Origin: an uncultured Collinsella sp.
GTDB taxonomy: Bacteria > Actinomycetota > Coriobacteriia > Coriobacteriales > Coriobacteriaceae
NCBI GenBank assembly: GCA_902494555.1
Contig: CABUTR010000033.1
Coordinates: 1-17,294 of the forward strand
Reading direction: 5' to 3'
Length of the DNA: 17,294 nt
Shown one piece after another: positions 1 through 8,031 of the stretch. The position numbers were made by a program, and so were the translations under genes. The first letter of the stretch is position 1. Each line of letters begins with the position of its first letter. The notes beneath the pieces were generated by a model. It did no database searches. It was not told where the DNA came from and saw only the letters and a list, made by a program, of their open reading frames with translations.

Positions 1-32
1 ATTGGAACACGAGGAGGCGCCAGGTTAAACTG

Positions 33-71
33 AAGGGACTGACCCCGGAGGAGTTCCGGAGACAGTCCCTT
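33..71. repeat. Intergenic hairpin, GGGAC-type
   Basis: A 9-base perfect inverted repeat (AAGGGACTG at 33-41 and CAGTCCCTT at 63-71) encloses a second stem (CCGGA at 45-49 with TCCGG at 55-59), giving a nearly closed 39-base hairpin. It lies 88 bases past the stop of the minus-strand penicillin-binding protein gene. No T-run follows directly on either strand, so a canonical intrinsic terminator is doubtful. The GGGAC/GTCCC edges resemble the repeats at 5860-5882 and 7830-8934. I see no gene in 1-158. Confidence 0.6.
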
Positions 72-158
72 GCGGCGTAGTTTTTATTTAAGCCGTCCAA
101 GTTTTGGGGTGCAGTTCATAAGCTGCTCGGGGCCTTGTTGGCTTTAGTCGCGTACTTC

Positions 159-2357
159 TTAGCCGACCGTATCGTCAGGCGTGGGCGAGGGGTCGGGAGT
201 GGGCGTAGGCGTAGGCGTGCCGCCATCGCCGCCGGTCGAACCACCAGTGGAGCCGCCCGTCGAGCCACCGGTCGTACCGGTGCCGCCGGTGGTGTCGCCG
301 CCCGTGGTCTCGGTGGTCTCGGTGGTCGTGGTAGTCGTTGTGGTGGTTTCCTCTTCCTCTTCCTCTTCGTCCTTGTCCTTGTCGTCGTTCTCCGACTTCT
401 TGGTGTTATTGGTGCCGTAGAACTTCCAGACGCTGTTGTTCTTGTAGGTGGGCGCCGTTCCGGTCGCAAACTCCTCGCGCTCGGTACCGGTCAGAACGGT
501 GTTCATAAACCGCTTAAAGACAGGCAGGTTGGTGCTGTCGCCCAGCAGGTCCGTGCCGTACTTTTGGATGGGGATCTCGCCCGCGGAATAGCCGGTCCAC
601 AGGGCGCACGCCAGCTGCGGGGTATAGCCGCAGAACCACAGGTTGGTGGTGTTGTCGGTGGTGCCCGTCTTGCCGGCATAGGGCTGGTTGACGCTCAGGG
701 CGCCGGCAGCACCCGTACCGCTGCCCTTCATGACGCCGGACAGAACATCGGTGACCGCGGCGGCCTCGCCCTCGGTAAGCACCTGTGAGGGATTGTCGGT
801 GTGCTGGTACAGCACCGAACCGGTACGAGAGTCAATCTCGGTGATGGCGATCGGCTGGCGATAGTAGCCGCCGTTGGCAAACGTCGCGTAGGCGGCGGCC
901 ATCTCGAGCGGCGAGATCGAGCCGGTGCCGAGGGTCATGACGGGAACGTCCTCGATGTTGTCCTTGGCGGGGTCGATGCCGAGCTTTTTGACGAGCGAGA
1001 TGATCTTGCTGTTACCGACGGCTTCCGCCACCTGGATGTAGCCGGTGTTGGAGGAGTATGCCGTCGCCTGCTTAAGCGTGATGTTGCCATAGCTCTGGTT
1101 GGCGTAATTTTGGACCTCGGTCGTGGTGCCCTTGGCCTTGAGCGGCGAGTTGCAGTTGAGGGTGACGTTGGGGTTCATGCCGTTTTGGATGGCAGTTGCC
1201 AGCGTAAAGGCCTTAAAGGTGGAGCCGACGGGACGCTTGGCCGTGGCATGGTTTACGTGGTTCTCGTCGGCGTTGTAGTCGTAGCCGCCCACCATGCACT
1301 TGATGTAGCCGGTCTTGGGGTCGACGACGACCATGCCCATGTCCAGGCCGTCGAGCGAGAGCGTGTCGAGCTGCTCGCGGACGGCATTCTCTGCCACCTG
1401 CTGCATCGTGGGGTCGATGGTGGTCTTGACGGTCAGGCCGCCCTTAAAGAGCACGTCGGTCGAGAACTCTTGCTCCAGCAGCTGCTTGACGTAGGAGACA
1501 AAGTAGGGCTGCGAGTAAACGTCGACGCCGCTGCCCGAGATTTCGGTCACGTTGAGGGTGATGGGCTCGGCCTGTGCGGCATCGTGCTCCTCCTGGGTGA
1601 TGTGGCCCAGGCGCAGCATGTTGTCGAGAACCTTGTTGCGGCGAGACAGTGCCAGATCGGGATTGACCGTGGGGTCGTACTGCGAAGGCGAGTTGGGAAG
1701 GCCGATGAGCAGCGCGGCCTCGCTGAGGGTGAGGTCGGCGGCGCTCTTGGACAGATAGGTCTCGGCTGCGGCCTCGATGCCGTAGGCGCCGTGGCCGTAA
1801 TAGATGGTGTTGAGGTACATCATGAGGATCTCGTCTTTGGAGTACATGTCCTCCATCTTGATGGCGATGTAGGCCTCGCGCACCTTACGCTCAATGGTCG
1901 AGTCGAACTGCTCCTCCTGCAGGATGGTGTTGCGCACCAGCTGCTGGGTGATAGTCGAGGCGCCTTCGTGCCCGCCGCCGAGGGTTGCCACCGCAGCACG
2001 CGCGATACCCCACAGGTCGATACCGCCGTGCTCGTAGAAGCGCTCGTCCTCGACGTCAACGGTGCCCTGCAGCACGTAGGGGGAGACCTCGTCCTTGGTG
2101 ATGGACTTGCGGTTTTGCGTGTAGAAGCTCGCGATCTTGTTGCCGTTGCAGTCGACGATCTCGGTGGGCTCGCTCACCAGATACGCGTTGGCGTCGGTGT
2201 AGTCGGGCAGATCGGACAGCCAGCGGTTGACGTTGCCGACCATGCCGATGCTAAACGCCACGCCCGCGATCAGCAGAAAGCCCAAAAACGAGAGCAGGAT
2301 TATGGGCAGAGCGTGCGTCTTTGAACGGCTGTGTCCCTGTCGTTGGCGAGGACCCAT
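159..2357 (-). CDS. Class A penicillin-binding protein (bifunctional transglycosylase/transpeptidase)
   Basis: This enzyme polymerises glycan strands from lipid II and cross-links peptidoglycan stems outside the membrane. The protein has 732 residues: a short basic cytoplasmic start, one membrane anchor (about 16-40), a GT51 transglycosylase domain (about 95-270; EDERFYEH with its catalytic Glu, and GASTITQQLVRN), then a transpeptidase domain with STFK (Ser near 379), SSN (near 436) and KTGT (near 563). The last 75 or so residues are low complexity: a K/D/E run, a Thr run, TGGS repeats and a Pro/Thr tail, probably wall-spanning. An ATG at 2480 is also in frame, but the ATG at 2357 has a GGAGGT site (2364-2369) six bases upstream and removes 41 residues unlike any PBP N-terminus. 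It is divergent from the U32 gene. The family is certain; which PBP1 paralogue this is cannot be told. Confidence 0.95.
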   Translation of the reverse strand: MGPRQRQGHSRSKTHALPIILLSFLGFLLIAGVAFSIGMVGNVNRWLSDLPDYTDANAYLVSEPTEIVDCNGNKIASFYTQNRKSITKDEVSPYVLQGTVDVEDERFYEHGGIDLWGIARAAVATLGGGHEGASTITQQLVRNTILQEEQFDSTIERKVREAYIAIKMEDMYSKDEILMMYLNTIYYGHGAYGIEAAAETYLSKSAADLTLSEAALLIGLPNSPSQYDPTVNPDLALSRRNKVLDNMLRLGHITQEEHDAAQAEPITLNVTEISGSGVDVYSQPYFVSYVKQLLEQEFSTDVLFKGGLTVKTTIDPTMQQVAENAVREQLDTLSLDGLDMGMVVVDPKTGYIKCMVGGYDYNADENHVNHATAKRPVGSTFKAFTLATAIQNGMNPNVTLNCNSPLKAKGTTTEVQNYANQSYGNITLKQATAYSSNTGYIQVAEAVGNSKIISLVKKLGIDPAKDNIEDVPVMTLGTGSISPLEMAAAYATFANGGYYRQPIAITEIDSRTGSVLYQHTDNPSQVLTEGEAAAVTDVLSGVMKGSGTGAAGALSVNQPYAGKTGTTDNTTNLWFCGYTPQLACALWTGYSAGEIPIQKYGTDLLGDSTNLPVFKRFMNTVLTGTEREEFATGTAPTYKNNSVWKFYGTNNTKKSENDDKDKDEEEEEEETTTTTTTTTETTETTGGDTTGGTGTTGGSTGGSTGGSTGGDGGTPTPTPTPDPSPTPDDTVG
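181..395 (-). repeat. Low-complexity coding repeats in the PBP C-terminal tail
   Basis: The 3' part of the PBP gene is built of short iterations. On the plus strand, TTCCTC occurs three times in tandem (348-365), encoding Glu codons. GGT/GTC-rich triplets from about 285 to 347 encode the Thr run and TGG repeats, and GTAGGC/GTGGGC-like units near 181-220 encode the Pro-Thr tail. All units are multiples of three, so slippage would change tail length rather than frame. Confidence 0.7.
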
Positions 2358-2519
2358 ATATTGACCTCCAGGTATGTCGTGCCGGACGGTGGATGTGCCG
2401 TCGGGGCAGGATGGACATAAGTTATTACACGATAAACCAAACGGGGCGCGCGAGGCCTCGTGTATGCTGGAAGACGGCATTTTTCAGAGTGAATGCATAC
2501 CTTGGTAAGGAGTTTGTCG
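2358..2519. promoter_or_regulatory. Divergent intergenic region between PBP and U32 genes
   Basis: This 162-base gap must hold promoters for both divergent genes. Visible items are the two Shine-Dalgarno sites (minus GGAGGT at 2364-2369; plus AAGGA at 2507-2511), a perfect 10-base palindrome CGAGGCCTCG at 2451-2460, and directly after it a weak -10-like TATGCT (2463-2468) for the plus strand. I found no convincing -35 box on either strand, so promoter positions are not assigned. Confidence 0.35.
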
Positions 2520-4478
2520 ATGGCGATTCGGGCGATGGGGCCGAGCGGACAATACGAGACTGGATTGGATGTTGTCAGTGCGGCGCTGCCCGAGCTGCTG
2601 GCGCCGGCGGGCGGACTCGACCAGATGCTTGCGGCCATCGCCGCGGGTGCCGATGCCATCTATGCGGGGTTGGGCGGCTTTAACGCCCGTGTGAGCGCCC
2701 ACGGCTTTACGGATGACGAGTTTGCGCGCGGCTGCGCCGTGGCGCATACCCATGGCGTGCGTGTATACGTGACGCTCAACGTGTTCGTGTTTGACGATGA
2801 GTTGTCCGACGCGGTGGCGTTGGGAGCTCATGCACTGGAGCTGGGCGCCGATGCTCTGATTGTCGCCGATGCCGGGTTGGCCTGCGCGCTGAGCGCGGCG
2901 ATTCCCGGGGTCGAGATTCACCTGTCTACGCAGGCGGGCGTTCACAGCGAAGGCGCCGTGCGGCTTGCCGCCGATGAGCTGGGGGTCGAGCGCGTGACGA
3001 CGGCACGCGAGCTGACGGTCGACGAGATTGCGGCGCTATGTGCCACGGGCGTGCCCATCGAGGTATTCTGCCACGGTGCGATTTGCATCGGCTATTCGGG
3101 GGCGTGCGAGTTTTCGGCCCTGCGGCGTGGGCGCTCGGCGATGCGCGGCGACTGCACGCAGCCGTGCCGTCTGGCGTACGACCTAGTGGACGAGGCGGGA
3201 CAGAGCGTTGTCGCCGTCGAGGGAGATCGCCTGCTGTGCCCGCGCGACTATCTGGGTATTGCACATCTGCCTGAGCTTGTAGATGCCGGCGTGGCGTCGC
3301 TCAAGATCGAGGGGCGCATGAAGAACCCCGATTACGTATTCAACGTGGTGCGGGCGTGGCGCCGGGCACTCGATATGCTGTGCGACGGCGCGTGGGACCC
3401 CGGTGCCGTGGAAGAGCTTGAGCGCGAGCTGGGAAGGTCGTTTAACCGTGGGTTTACCGATGCGTACCTGCGAGGGCGTTCGGGTGCCGAGCTGATGAGC
3501 TTTGAGCGTGCGATTAACCAGGGCGTGCGCGTGGGGCGCTTGGTCGCTGTGGGCCACGAAGAGGTGACCGTTGAGCTCGACGCTGCCGTGGCGGCGGGTG
3601 ACACGCTCGAGATTCGGTTTTATCCGGGTGTCGACGCGCGTCCCGATGTGCCTAAGCGCTGGCCGCAGGTGCCCTGCCCGGTGGATGCCGCAGCGGGGAA
3701 GCGCGTCGTCGTGCATTGCAAGCGTAAGGTGGACACGGGCTGCGAGGTATACCTGATTCGCAGCGCCGGCGTGTTGGATCAGACGGCGGCGGTGTTGGAG
3801 CGCATGCGGGCCGAGGCGGATGCGATTGCGCCCGTTGCACGTGCCGTTGAGGCACTGCCCTTTGAGGACGTTGCGGTGGATGGCGGTGCGTCGACGGAGT
3901 TGGTGGAGTGCGCGGTTCCCACTCGCATGGTTTTTGCTTGGCAGCTGATGGATGCCGACCCGCGCGGAGAACTCGATTTGTCCGACACCGTTGTGGTGCT
4001 TGACGAGGTGTGCCGCACGGGTGACGCTGACCGGACCTGCTCACTGATGCAGCGTGCCGGGCGCGTCGTCTGCCGCAACCTAGGACAGGTGGTGATCGCT
4101 CGCGAGCTGGGCGTGACGTTTGACGTGGCGGCGCCGGTGTTCTGCGCGAATCGGGCCACGCTTACCTGGCTGCGCGGACTTGGTGCGGGGCGGGTGTACT
4201 TGCCGGCCGAGTTGCTCGGCAATGATGCGGAGCGTATTGCCGAACTGGCTGCTGAGCCCGACGTCTTGGGTCCGGTCGACGCCGACCGTCCCGAGCTTAT
4301 GGTGTGCGAGCACTGCCTGCTGACCGCCGAGGGCGTCTGCGCCACCGATGCGACGGGACAGGCCCGTTGCCGCGACTGCTTGCGTCGTCAGCGGGCGCGC
4401 TTTTTGGTCGAACGTGACGGCACGCGTTTGCCGGTCGTTATCGACGCGTGCGGCAGGACGAGGATTTTCCTGTCGTAG
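2520..4478 (+). CDS. U32 family protein, RlhA/TrhP-like RNA hydroxylation factor
   Basis: Members of this family were first called collagenase-like peptidases. The E. coli members RlhA and TrhP are needed for 5-hydroxylation of 23S rRNA C2501 and of tRNA uridine-34 respectively. The U32 signature is present at residues 181-199 (EVF, then C189, G, C196, EFS), followed by C212 and C216, the set proposed to bind an iron-sulfur cluster. The N-terminal LLAPAGGLDQMLAAI and AIYAGLGGFNAR segments are typical of the TIM-barrel part. Beyond about residue 330 are a beta-rich accessory domain and a C-terminal part with CxxC pairs. At 652 residues it is close to RlhA length, which favours an RlhA-like protein. 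The ATG at 2520 was preferred over 2493 because AAGGA (2507-2511) stands eight bases before it. A peptidase role cannot be excluded. Confidence 0.85.
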   Translation: MAIRAMGPSGQYETGLDVVSAALPELLAPAGGLDQMLAAIAAGADAIYAGLGGFNARVSAHGFTDDEFARGCAVAHTHGVRVYVTLNVFVFDDELSDAVALGAHALELGADALIVADAGLACALSAAIPGVEIHLSTQAGVHSEGAVRLAADELGVERVTTARELTVDEIAALCATGVPIEVFCHGAICIGYSGACEFSALRRGRSAMRGDCTQPCRLAYDLVDEAGQSVVAVEGDRLLCPRDYLGIAHLPELVDAGVASLKIEGRMKNPDYVFNVVRAWRRALDMLCDGAWDPGAVEELERELGRSFNRGFTDAYLRGRSGAELMSFERAINQGVRVGRLVAVGHEEVTVELDAAVAAGDTLEIRFYPGVDARPDVPKRWPQVPCPVDAAAGKRVVVHCKRKVDTGCEVYLIRSAGVLDQTAAVLERMRAEADAIAPVARAVEALPFEDVAVDGGASTELVECAVPTRMVFAWQLMDADPRGELDLSDTVVVLDEVCRTGDADRTCSLMQRAGRVVCRNLGQVVIARELGVTFDVAAPVFCANRATLTWLRGLGAGRVYLPAELLGNDAERIAELAAEPDVLGPVDADRPELMVCEHCLLTAEGVCATDATGQARCRDCLRRQRARFLVERDGTRLPVVIDACGRTRIFLS

Positions 4479-4575
4479 GTGTTCGGCCGCGCCGTTTTGG
4501 TTATTATTAGTGGGTTTATGAACTTCGAGCACCGCCGTATCCGGTGAGGGTGCTATAGCAAAAGGAGGATACCCA

Positions 4576-5787
4576 ATGCTGTCTGTCGACGAGCAAATGC
4601 GTATCATCACCTCGGGCGCAGCGCAGATCGTCCCCGAGGCCGACCTTCGCAAGAAGCTTGAGAAGGGCGAGCCCCTCAACATCAAGCTCGGCGTCGATCC
4701 CACCAGCCCCGACCTGCACCTGGGCCATGCCGTGCCCCTGCGCAAGATGCGTCAGTTCCAGGACCTGGGCCACAACGTCACCCTCATCATCGGTAACGGC
4801 ACCGCACTGATCGGCGATCCTTCGGGCAAGAACTCCACCCGCCCGCAGCTTTCACAGGAGCAGATCGAGGCCAATGCCGAGACCTATGTGAGCCAGGCCA
4901 TGAAGATCCTGGATCCCGAGAAGACCACCATCGTGCACAACGGCGACTGGATCCTTTCGATGGATCTGGCCGGCCTGCTGCAGGTGTGCTCCAAGTTCAC
5001 CGTCGCCCGCATTCTTGAGCGCGATGACTTTACCAAGCGCTACCAGTCTCAGACGCCGATCGCCCTGCATGAGTTCCTGTATCCCGTGATGCAGGCCTTC
5101 GACTCCGTTCAGATCAAGGCCGACGTGGAGATGGGCGGCACCGACCAGCTCTTCAACCTGCTCGCTGGTCGCGAGCTCATGGAGAAGATGGGCATGGAGC
5201 CGCAGATTGCGCTCACCATGCCGCTGCTCGAGGGCACCGACGGCGTGCGCAAGATGTCCAAGTCCTATGGCAACTACATCGGCCTGACCGACGCTCCCAA
5301 GGATATGTTCGGCAAGACCATGTCCATCCCCGACGAGATGATCGGCAAGTACTATCGTCTGGCCAGCTCGTTCGCCCCGGCCGAGGTCGACAAGATCGAC
5401 GCCGCCCTGGCCGACGGTTCTGCCGACCCCTACGAGCTCAAGCGCGCTCTGGGCCGCGACCTGTGCGATACCTACCACGGCGCCGGCGCCGGCGACGAGG
5501 CCCAGGCCGAGTTCGACCGTGTGTTCAAGGAGGGCCAGCTTGCCGACTTCCCCGAGAAGCACGTTGAGCTGACCGTCAACGACGAGGGCCAGATTTACCT
5601 CGCCGGCCTGCTCAAGGACCTGGGCCTTTCGGCCAGCGCCGGTCAGGCCCGCCGCGACATCGACGGCGGCGGCGTCAAGATTAACGGCGAGGCGGTGGCT
5701 CCCAAGAGCTACAACATCGACCCGAGCGCCCTCAAGCTGGGCGACACCCTCTCCGTGGGCAAGCGCAAGGGCTTTAAATTGGTCTAA
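4576..5787 (+). CDS. tyrS: Tyrosine--tRNA ligase
   Basis: This class I synthetase charges tRNA-Tyr with tyrosine in the cytoplasm. In its 403 residues the HIGH motif appears as HLGH (48-51, within VDPTSPDLHLGH) and KMSKS is at 226-230. FDSVQIKADVEMGGTDQ forms the tyrosine/tRNA-binding core. The C-terminal 65 or so residues (SAGQARRDIDGGGVKINGE) are an S4-like RNA-binding domain. The sequence style resembles the TyrZ-like branch of about 400 residues. AAAGGAGG stands just before the ATG, giving a clear start. Codon use is markedly C/G-ending (GAG, AAG, GCC), as expected for a highly expressed gene. The gene ends at a strong terminator (5815-5850). Its 97-base upstream gap is too short for a T-box leader, though AGCACC (4528-4533) and GGTGCT (4549-4554) could pair. 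Confidence 0.97.
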   Translation: MLSVDEQMRIITSGAAQIVPEADLRKKLEKGEPLNIKLGVDPTSPDLHLGHAVPLRKMRQFQDLGHNVTLIIGNGTALIGDPSGKNSTRPQLSQEQIEANAETYVSQAMKILDPEKTTIVHNGDWILSMDLAGLLQVCSKFTVARILERDDFTKRYQSQTPIALHEFLYPVMQAFDSVQIKADVEMGGTDQLFNLLAGRELMEKMGMEPQIALTMPLLEGTDGVRKMSKSYGNYIGLTDAPKDMFGKTMSIPDEMIGKYYRLASSFAPAEVDKIDAALADGSADPYELKRALGRDLCDTYHGAGAGDEAQAEFDRVFKEGQLADFPEKHVELTVNDEGQIYLAGLLKDLGLSASAGQARRDIDGGGVKINGEAVAPKSYNIDPSALKLGDTLSVGKRKGFKLV

Positions 5788-5814
5788 CGAGCAAGTTGAC
5801 CTCACAAGTGCAGC

Positions 5815-5850
5815 AAGGCCGCAGCCGGGATTCCCGACTGCGGCCTTTTT
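5815..5850 (+). terminator. Rho-independent terminator after tyrS
   Basis: AAGGCCGCAG pairs with CTGCGGCCTT, with a further GGG/CCC inner pairing and a short loop, and the stem runs straight into a T-tract (TTTTT at 5846-5850). It lies 28 bases after the tyrS stop codon. It is the strongest intrinsic terminator in the window. Confidence 0.93.
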
Positions 5851-5859
5851 GGTTACGAC

Positions 5860-5882
5860 GATCCCTTGGGGACGGAGGGATC
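5860..5882. repeat. Small GGGGAC-containing hairpin upstream of adenine deaminase
   Basis: GATCCCT (5860-5866) and AGGGATC (5876-5882) form a perfect 7-base stem around a loop containing TGGGGACGG. The loop shares the GGGGAC core of the repeats at 7836-7841, 8837-8842, 8865-8869 and, reversed, 8895-8901 and 8923-8928. It is probably a dispersed intergenic repeat rather than a control element of the next gene. Confidence 0.5.
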
Positions 5883-5935
5883 ATTTGGCGGTGCCGTTAA
5901 GCGGAAGGGGTGTTAGCGGGACTTTCTTTTGGGCA

Positions 5936-5941
5936 TACAAT
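5936..5941 (+). promoter_or_regulatory. Candidate -10 box for adenine deaminase
   Basis: TACAAT matches the sigma-70 consensus at five of six positions and lies about 70 bases before the chosen start codon. The hexamer 17 bases upstream (TTAGCG, 5913-5918) is a poor -35 match. If this promoter is used, the leader would be about 60 bases and would include the hairpin at 5954-5983. Confidence 0.4.
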
Positions 5942-5953
5942 GGCTATTGGCTT

Positions 5954-5989
5954 GCTGCGGTGAAGGCCTGTCCGCTCCGCAGCTGTTTT
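5954..5989 (+). promoter_or_regulatory. Leader hairpin with short T-run before adenine deaminase
   Basis: GCTGCGG (5954-5960) pairs perfectly with CCGCAGC (5977-5983), followed by TGTTTTC. The stem lies within the predicted transcript leader, 14 bases before the Shine-Dalgarno sequence AAAGGAG (5998-6004). It could act as a weak attenuator or leader-stabilising stem. I see neither the purine-riboswitch core bases nor a pairing partner that would make a switch. Confidence 0.35.
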
Positions 5990-6009
5990 CTACGGTTAAA
6001 GGAGTATGT

Positions 6010-7830
6010 ATGTCCGTTGAGGTCATGAGGTCTGTGATCGAGGCCGCCGAGGGCCGCGTGCCCGTCGATACGCTGTTTGCCAATGCGCAGATCGTCGACG
6101 TGTATGGCCAGCGTGTGGCGCCCGGTAGCGTTGCCGTCAAGGACGGTGTGATCGTCGGCGTGCTCTACGATGGTCGCGACGATGCTGCTGGCACCTACGA
6201 GGCAACTGAGGTCGTCGACTGCCAGGGTCGCTATCTCGCCCCCGGTTTTATTGACGGGCATCTGCATATCGAGTCTTCGAACATCCGTCCCGCCGAGTAT
6301 GCTCGCATGGCCGCGACGCGCGGTACTACCACCGCCATTGCCGACAGCCACGAGATTGCCAATGTTGCCGGTCTCGACGGATTGCGCTTTATGATTGAGG
6401 ACGGCCGCCGCGCACCCATCTCCATCAAGTACATGATGCCCTCGTGCGTGCCCGCGCTGCCCGACGAGCAGGCCGGTGCCGTTATTTCGGCTGCCGATAT
6501 GCAGGCGTTTTTTGCCGAGCATCCGGGTGATGTCTTTGGTCTGGGCGAGATGATGAACCTGCCGGGTGTCTTTATGGCCGATCCCGAGACCTGCGCCCGC
6601 ATCGATGCTGCTAACCAGACGCCGTCCAAGCAGGTCGACGGCCATGCGCCGCTCGTTGCCGGTAAGGACCTCAACGCCTATGCCGCAGCGGGCATTATCG
6701 CCGACCACGAGTCGACGATTCCCGAGGAGGCGCTCGACAAGCTATCCCGCGGCATGTATGTGATGCTGCGTGAGGGCACGTGCAGCCACGACCTGGCCAA
6801 TTTGTCCCCGATGCTGCTGGAGAATCCCGCGCGCGCCCGCCGCTGCTGCTTTGCGACCGACGACCGCGCTCCCTCCGATGCTCTTTCGACCGGCATGATC
6901 GACAATGCCTGCCGCGTGGCCATCGAGGCCGGTATCGACCCGGTGGTCGCTATTTCCATGGCTTCGCTTTCTACCGCTGAGGCGTTTGGCTTGGATCATG
7001 GCTGCCGAAATCCGCACGAGCTGCGTGGCGCTATCGCCCCGGGCAAGCGTGCCGACCTGCTGGTGCTCAATGACCTGGCGTTTGCCACGGCTCCGCATCG
7101 CGTATATGCCGCCGGTGCTCTGGTGGCGCAGGACGGCACCTTTGTGGGCGAGATCGCACCCGAGATGGCCGAGGTTGCGGCCCTTGCCGATGAGCTACGC
7201 GCCTCCGTTAAGCTGCCGAAGCTTTCGCTCGACGTGTTTGACTATGCCTTTAAGCCGGGCGAGGCCGTGATTGACGTGGTGCCGGGTAAGGCCATCACGG
7301 GTATGGTTCGTCCCGAGACTGACGAGGACTTGCGTCGCATTATGCTGATTGAGCGCCATGGCCGCGGCGTGTCACTGCAGGCCGAGGGCGCCGACGGTGA
7401 CGGCCCCGCGGGTCTGGGCTTGGTTGGCAAGAATATCGGTCGCGGCTGGGTGCGCGGCTTTACCATCACGGGTGGCGCCATTGCCTCCACGATTGGCCAC
7501 GACTCGCACAACGTGTGCGTGGTGGGCGACAATGCGGCGGATATGATGGCTGCCGTTGAGGCCGTGGGTCAGGGCGGCCACGTGCTGGTGCGCAACGGCG
7601 AGGTCGTGGCGCGCATTCCGCTGGCGCTCGGTGGCCTTATGAGCGAGGGCACGGCCGAGGATGTCGCCGCGCAGCACGACGACTTTATGGTCAAGGCGCG
7701 CGCCATGGGTATTGAGCCGCCGCTCGACCCCATCATGGGCATCATCTTCCTGCCCCTGCCGGTAATCCCGACGCTCCGCATCCGCCCCGAGGGCATGTTC
7801 GACGTCACAACCTTCACCTACGCCGACTAG
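6010..7830 (+). CDS. ade: Adenine deaminase (amidohydrolase superfamily)
   Basis: This enzyme deaminates adenine to hypoxanthine and ammonia in purine salvage and nitrogen acquisition, in the cytosol. The protein has 606 residues. The metal-binding amidohydrolase core shows GFIDGHLHIES (His84, His86, Glu88), ADSHE (112-115), GLGE (Glu180), DGHAP (His212), ADHE (His233) and ATDDR (Asp near 284). After a link at about 400-425 comes the adenine-deaminase-specific C-terminal domain (about 430-600), with NIGRGWVRGF, SHDSHN-like GHDSHNVCVVG and the glycine-rich LGGLMSEG. Length and domain order fit the bacterial Ade/AdeC family. The ATG at 6010 was preferred over 5929 because AAAGGAG (5998-6004) sits five bases before it and the family begins just here. 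It appears to be monocistronic. Confidence 0.95.
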   Translation: MSVEVMRSVIEAAEGRVPVDTLFANAQIVDVYGQRVAPGSVAVKDGVIVGVLYDGRDDAAGTYEATEVVDCQGRYLAPGFIDGHLHIESSNIRPAEYARMAATRGTTTAIADSHEIANVAGLDGLRFMIEDGRRAPISIKYMMPSCVPALPDEQAGAVISAADMQAFFAEHPGDVFGLGEMMNLPGVFMADPETCARIDAANQTPSKQVDGHAPLVAGKDLNAYAAAGIIADHESTIPEEALDKLSRGMYVMLREGTCSHDLANLSPMLLENPARARRCCFATDDRAPSDALSTGMIDNACRVAIEAGIDPVVAISMASLSTAEAFGLDHGCRNPHELRGAIAPGKRADLLVLNDLAFATAPHRVYAAGALVAQDGTFVGEIAPEMAEVAALADELRASVKLPKLSLDVFDYAFKPGEAVIDVVPGKAITGMVRPETDEDLRRIMLIERHGRGVSLQAEGADGDGPAGLGLVGKNIGRGWVRGFTITGGAIASTIGHDSHNVCVVGDNAADMMAAVEAVGQGGHVLVRNGEVVARIPLALGGLMSEGTAEDVAAQHDDFMVKARAMGIEPPLDPIMGIIFLPLPVIPTLRIRPEGMFDVTTFTYAD

Positions 7831-7855
7831 TCATCGGGGACGTTCTTAAACGACT
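7830..7855 (+). repeat. GGGGAC-type intergenic repeat, left copy
   Basis: This 26-base unit begins at the last base of the adenine deaminase stop codon. It matches, with one mismatch, the reverse complement of 8909-8934 on the other side of the HAD gene; the 20 bases from GGGGAC to CGACT (7836-7855) are identical. The pair stands about 1.08 kb apart in inverted orientation. I see no gene between 7831 and 8031. Confidence 0.8.
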
Positions 7856-7961
7856 GGCCGTCGGGGTGGCGTGTCGCCTGACGCCGCGACCGTGAGACCT
7901 CTGGCGCGCGTGAGCTATTTGCTAGGTCCATGTAACGTTTATGACTACGGGGTCTTATTTG

Positions 7962-8026
7962 AGCTCCCTTTGGGTACGGTGTTTTCAGATATACATCTGT
8001 TTTCACTACTAAGCCCGAAGGGAGCT
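7962..8026 (+). promoter_or_regulatory. Leader stem that would mask the ribosome site of the HAD gene
   Basis: AGCTCCCTT (7962-7970) is an exact reverse complement of AAGGGAGCT (8018-8026), and with G-U pairs the stem extends to 14 base pairs (7962-7975 with 8013-8026). The 3' arm contains the AGGGAG Shine-Dalgarno of the HAD gene and is followed by TTTTC. The loop holds a second small hairpin (CAGAT 7986-7990, ATCTG 7995-7999). It could be a translation-gating leader, or a terminator overlapping the ribosome site if transcription enters from upstream. I could not place a convincing promoter. Confidence 0.45.
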
Positions 8027-8031
8027 TTTCT

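Noticed and set aside
33..71. Intrinsic terminator of the minus-strand PBP gene
   Set aside because: The hairpin is strong but on the minus strand is followed by CAGTTT rather than a T-run; it is kept as a repeat.
801..2324. Long open frame on the plus strand opposite the penicillin-binding protein gene
   Set aside because: It is antisense to a gene with intact catalytic motifs; the GC-rich codon pattern of the real gene keeps the opposite frame open, and its translation has no recognisable domain.
3183..3716. Minus-strand frame inside the U32 gene
   Set aside because: It lies wholly opposite a gene with a clear U32 signature and shows no domain or ribosome site of its own.
4479..4575. T-box leader for tyrS
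   Set aside because: The gap is only 97 bases and lacks the T-box sequence and a terminator/antiterminator pair; only short alternative stems are seen.
5883..6009. Purine riboswitch upstream of adenine deaminase
   Set aside because: A GTTTTCTACGG stretch recalls part of the purine aptamer, but the paired P1 stem and the two loop sequences are absent.
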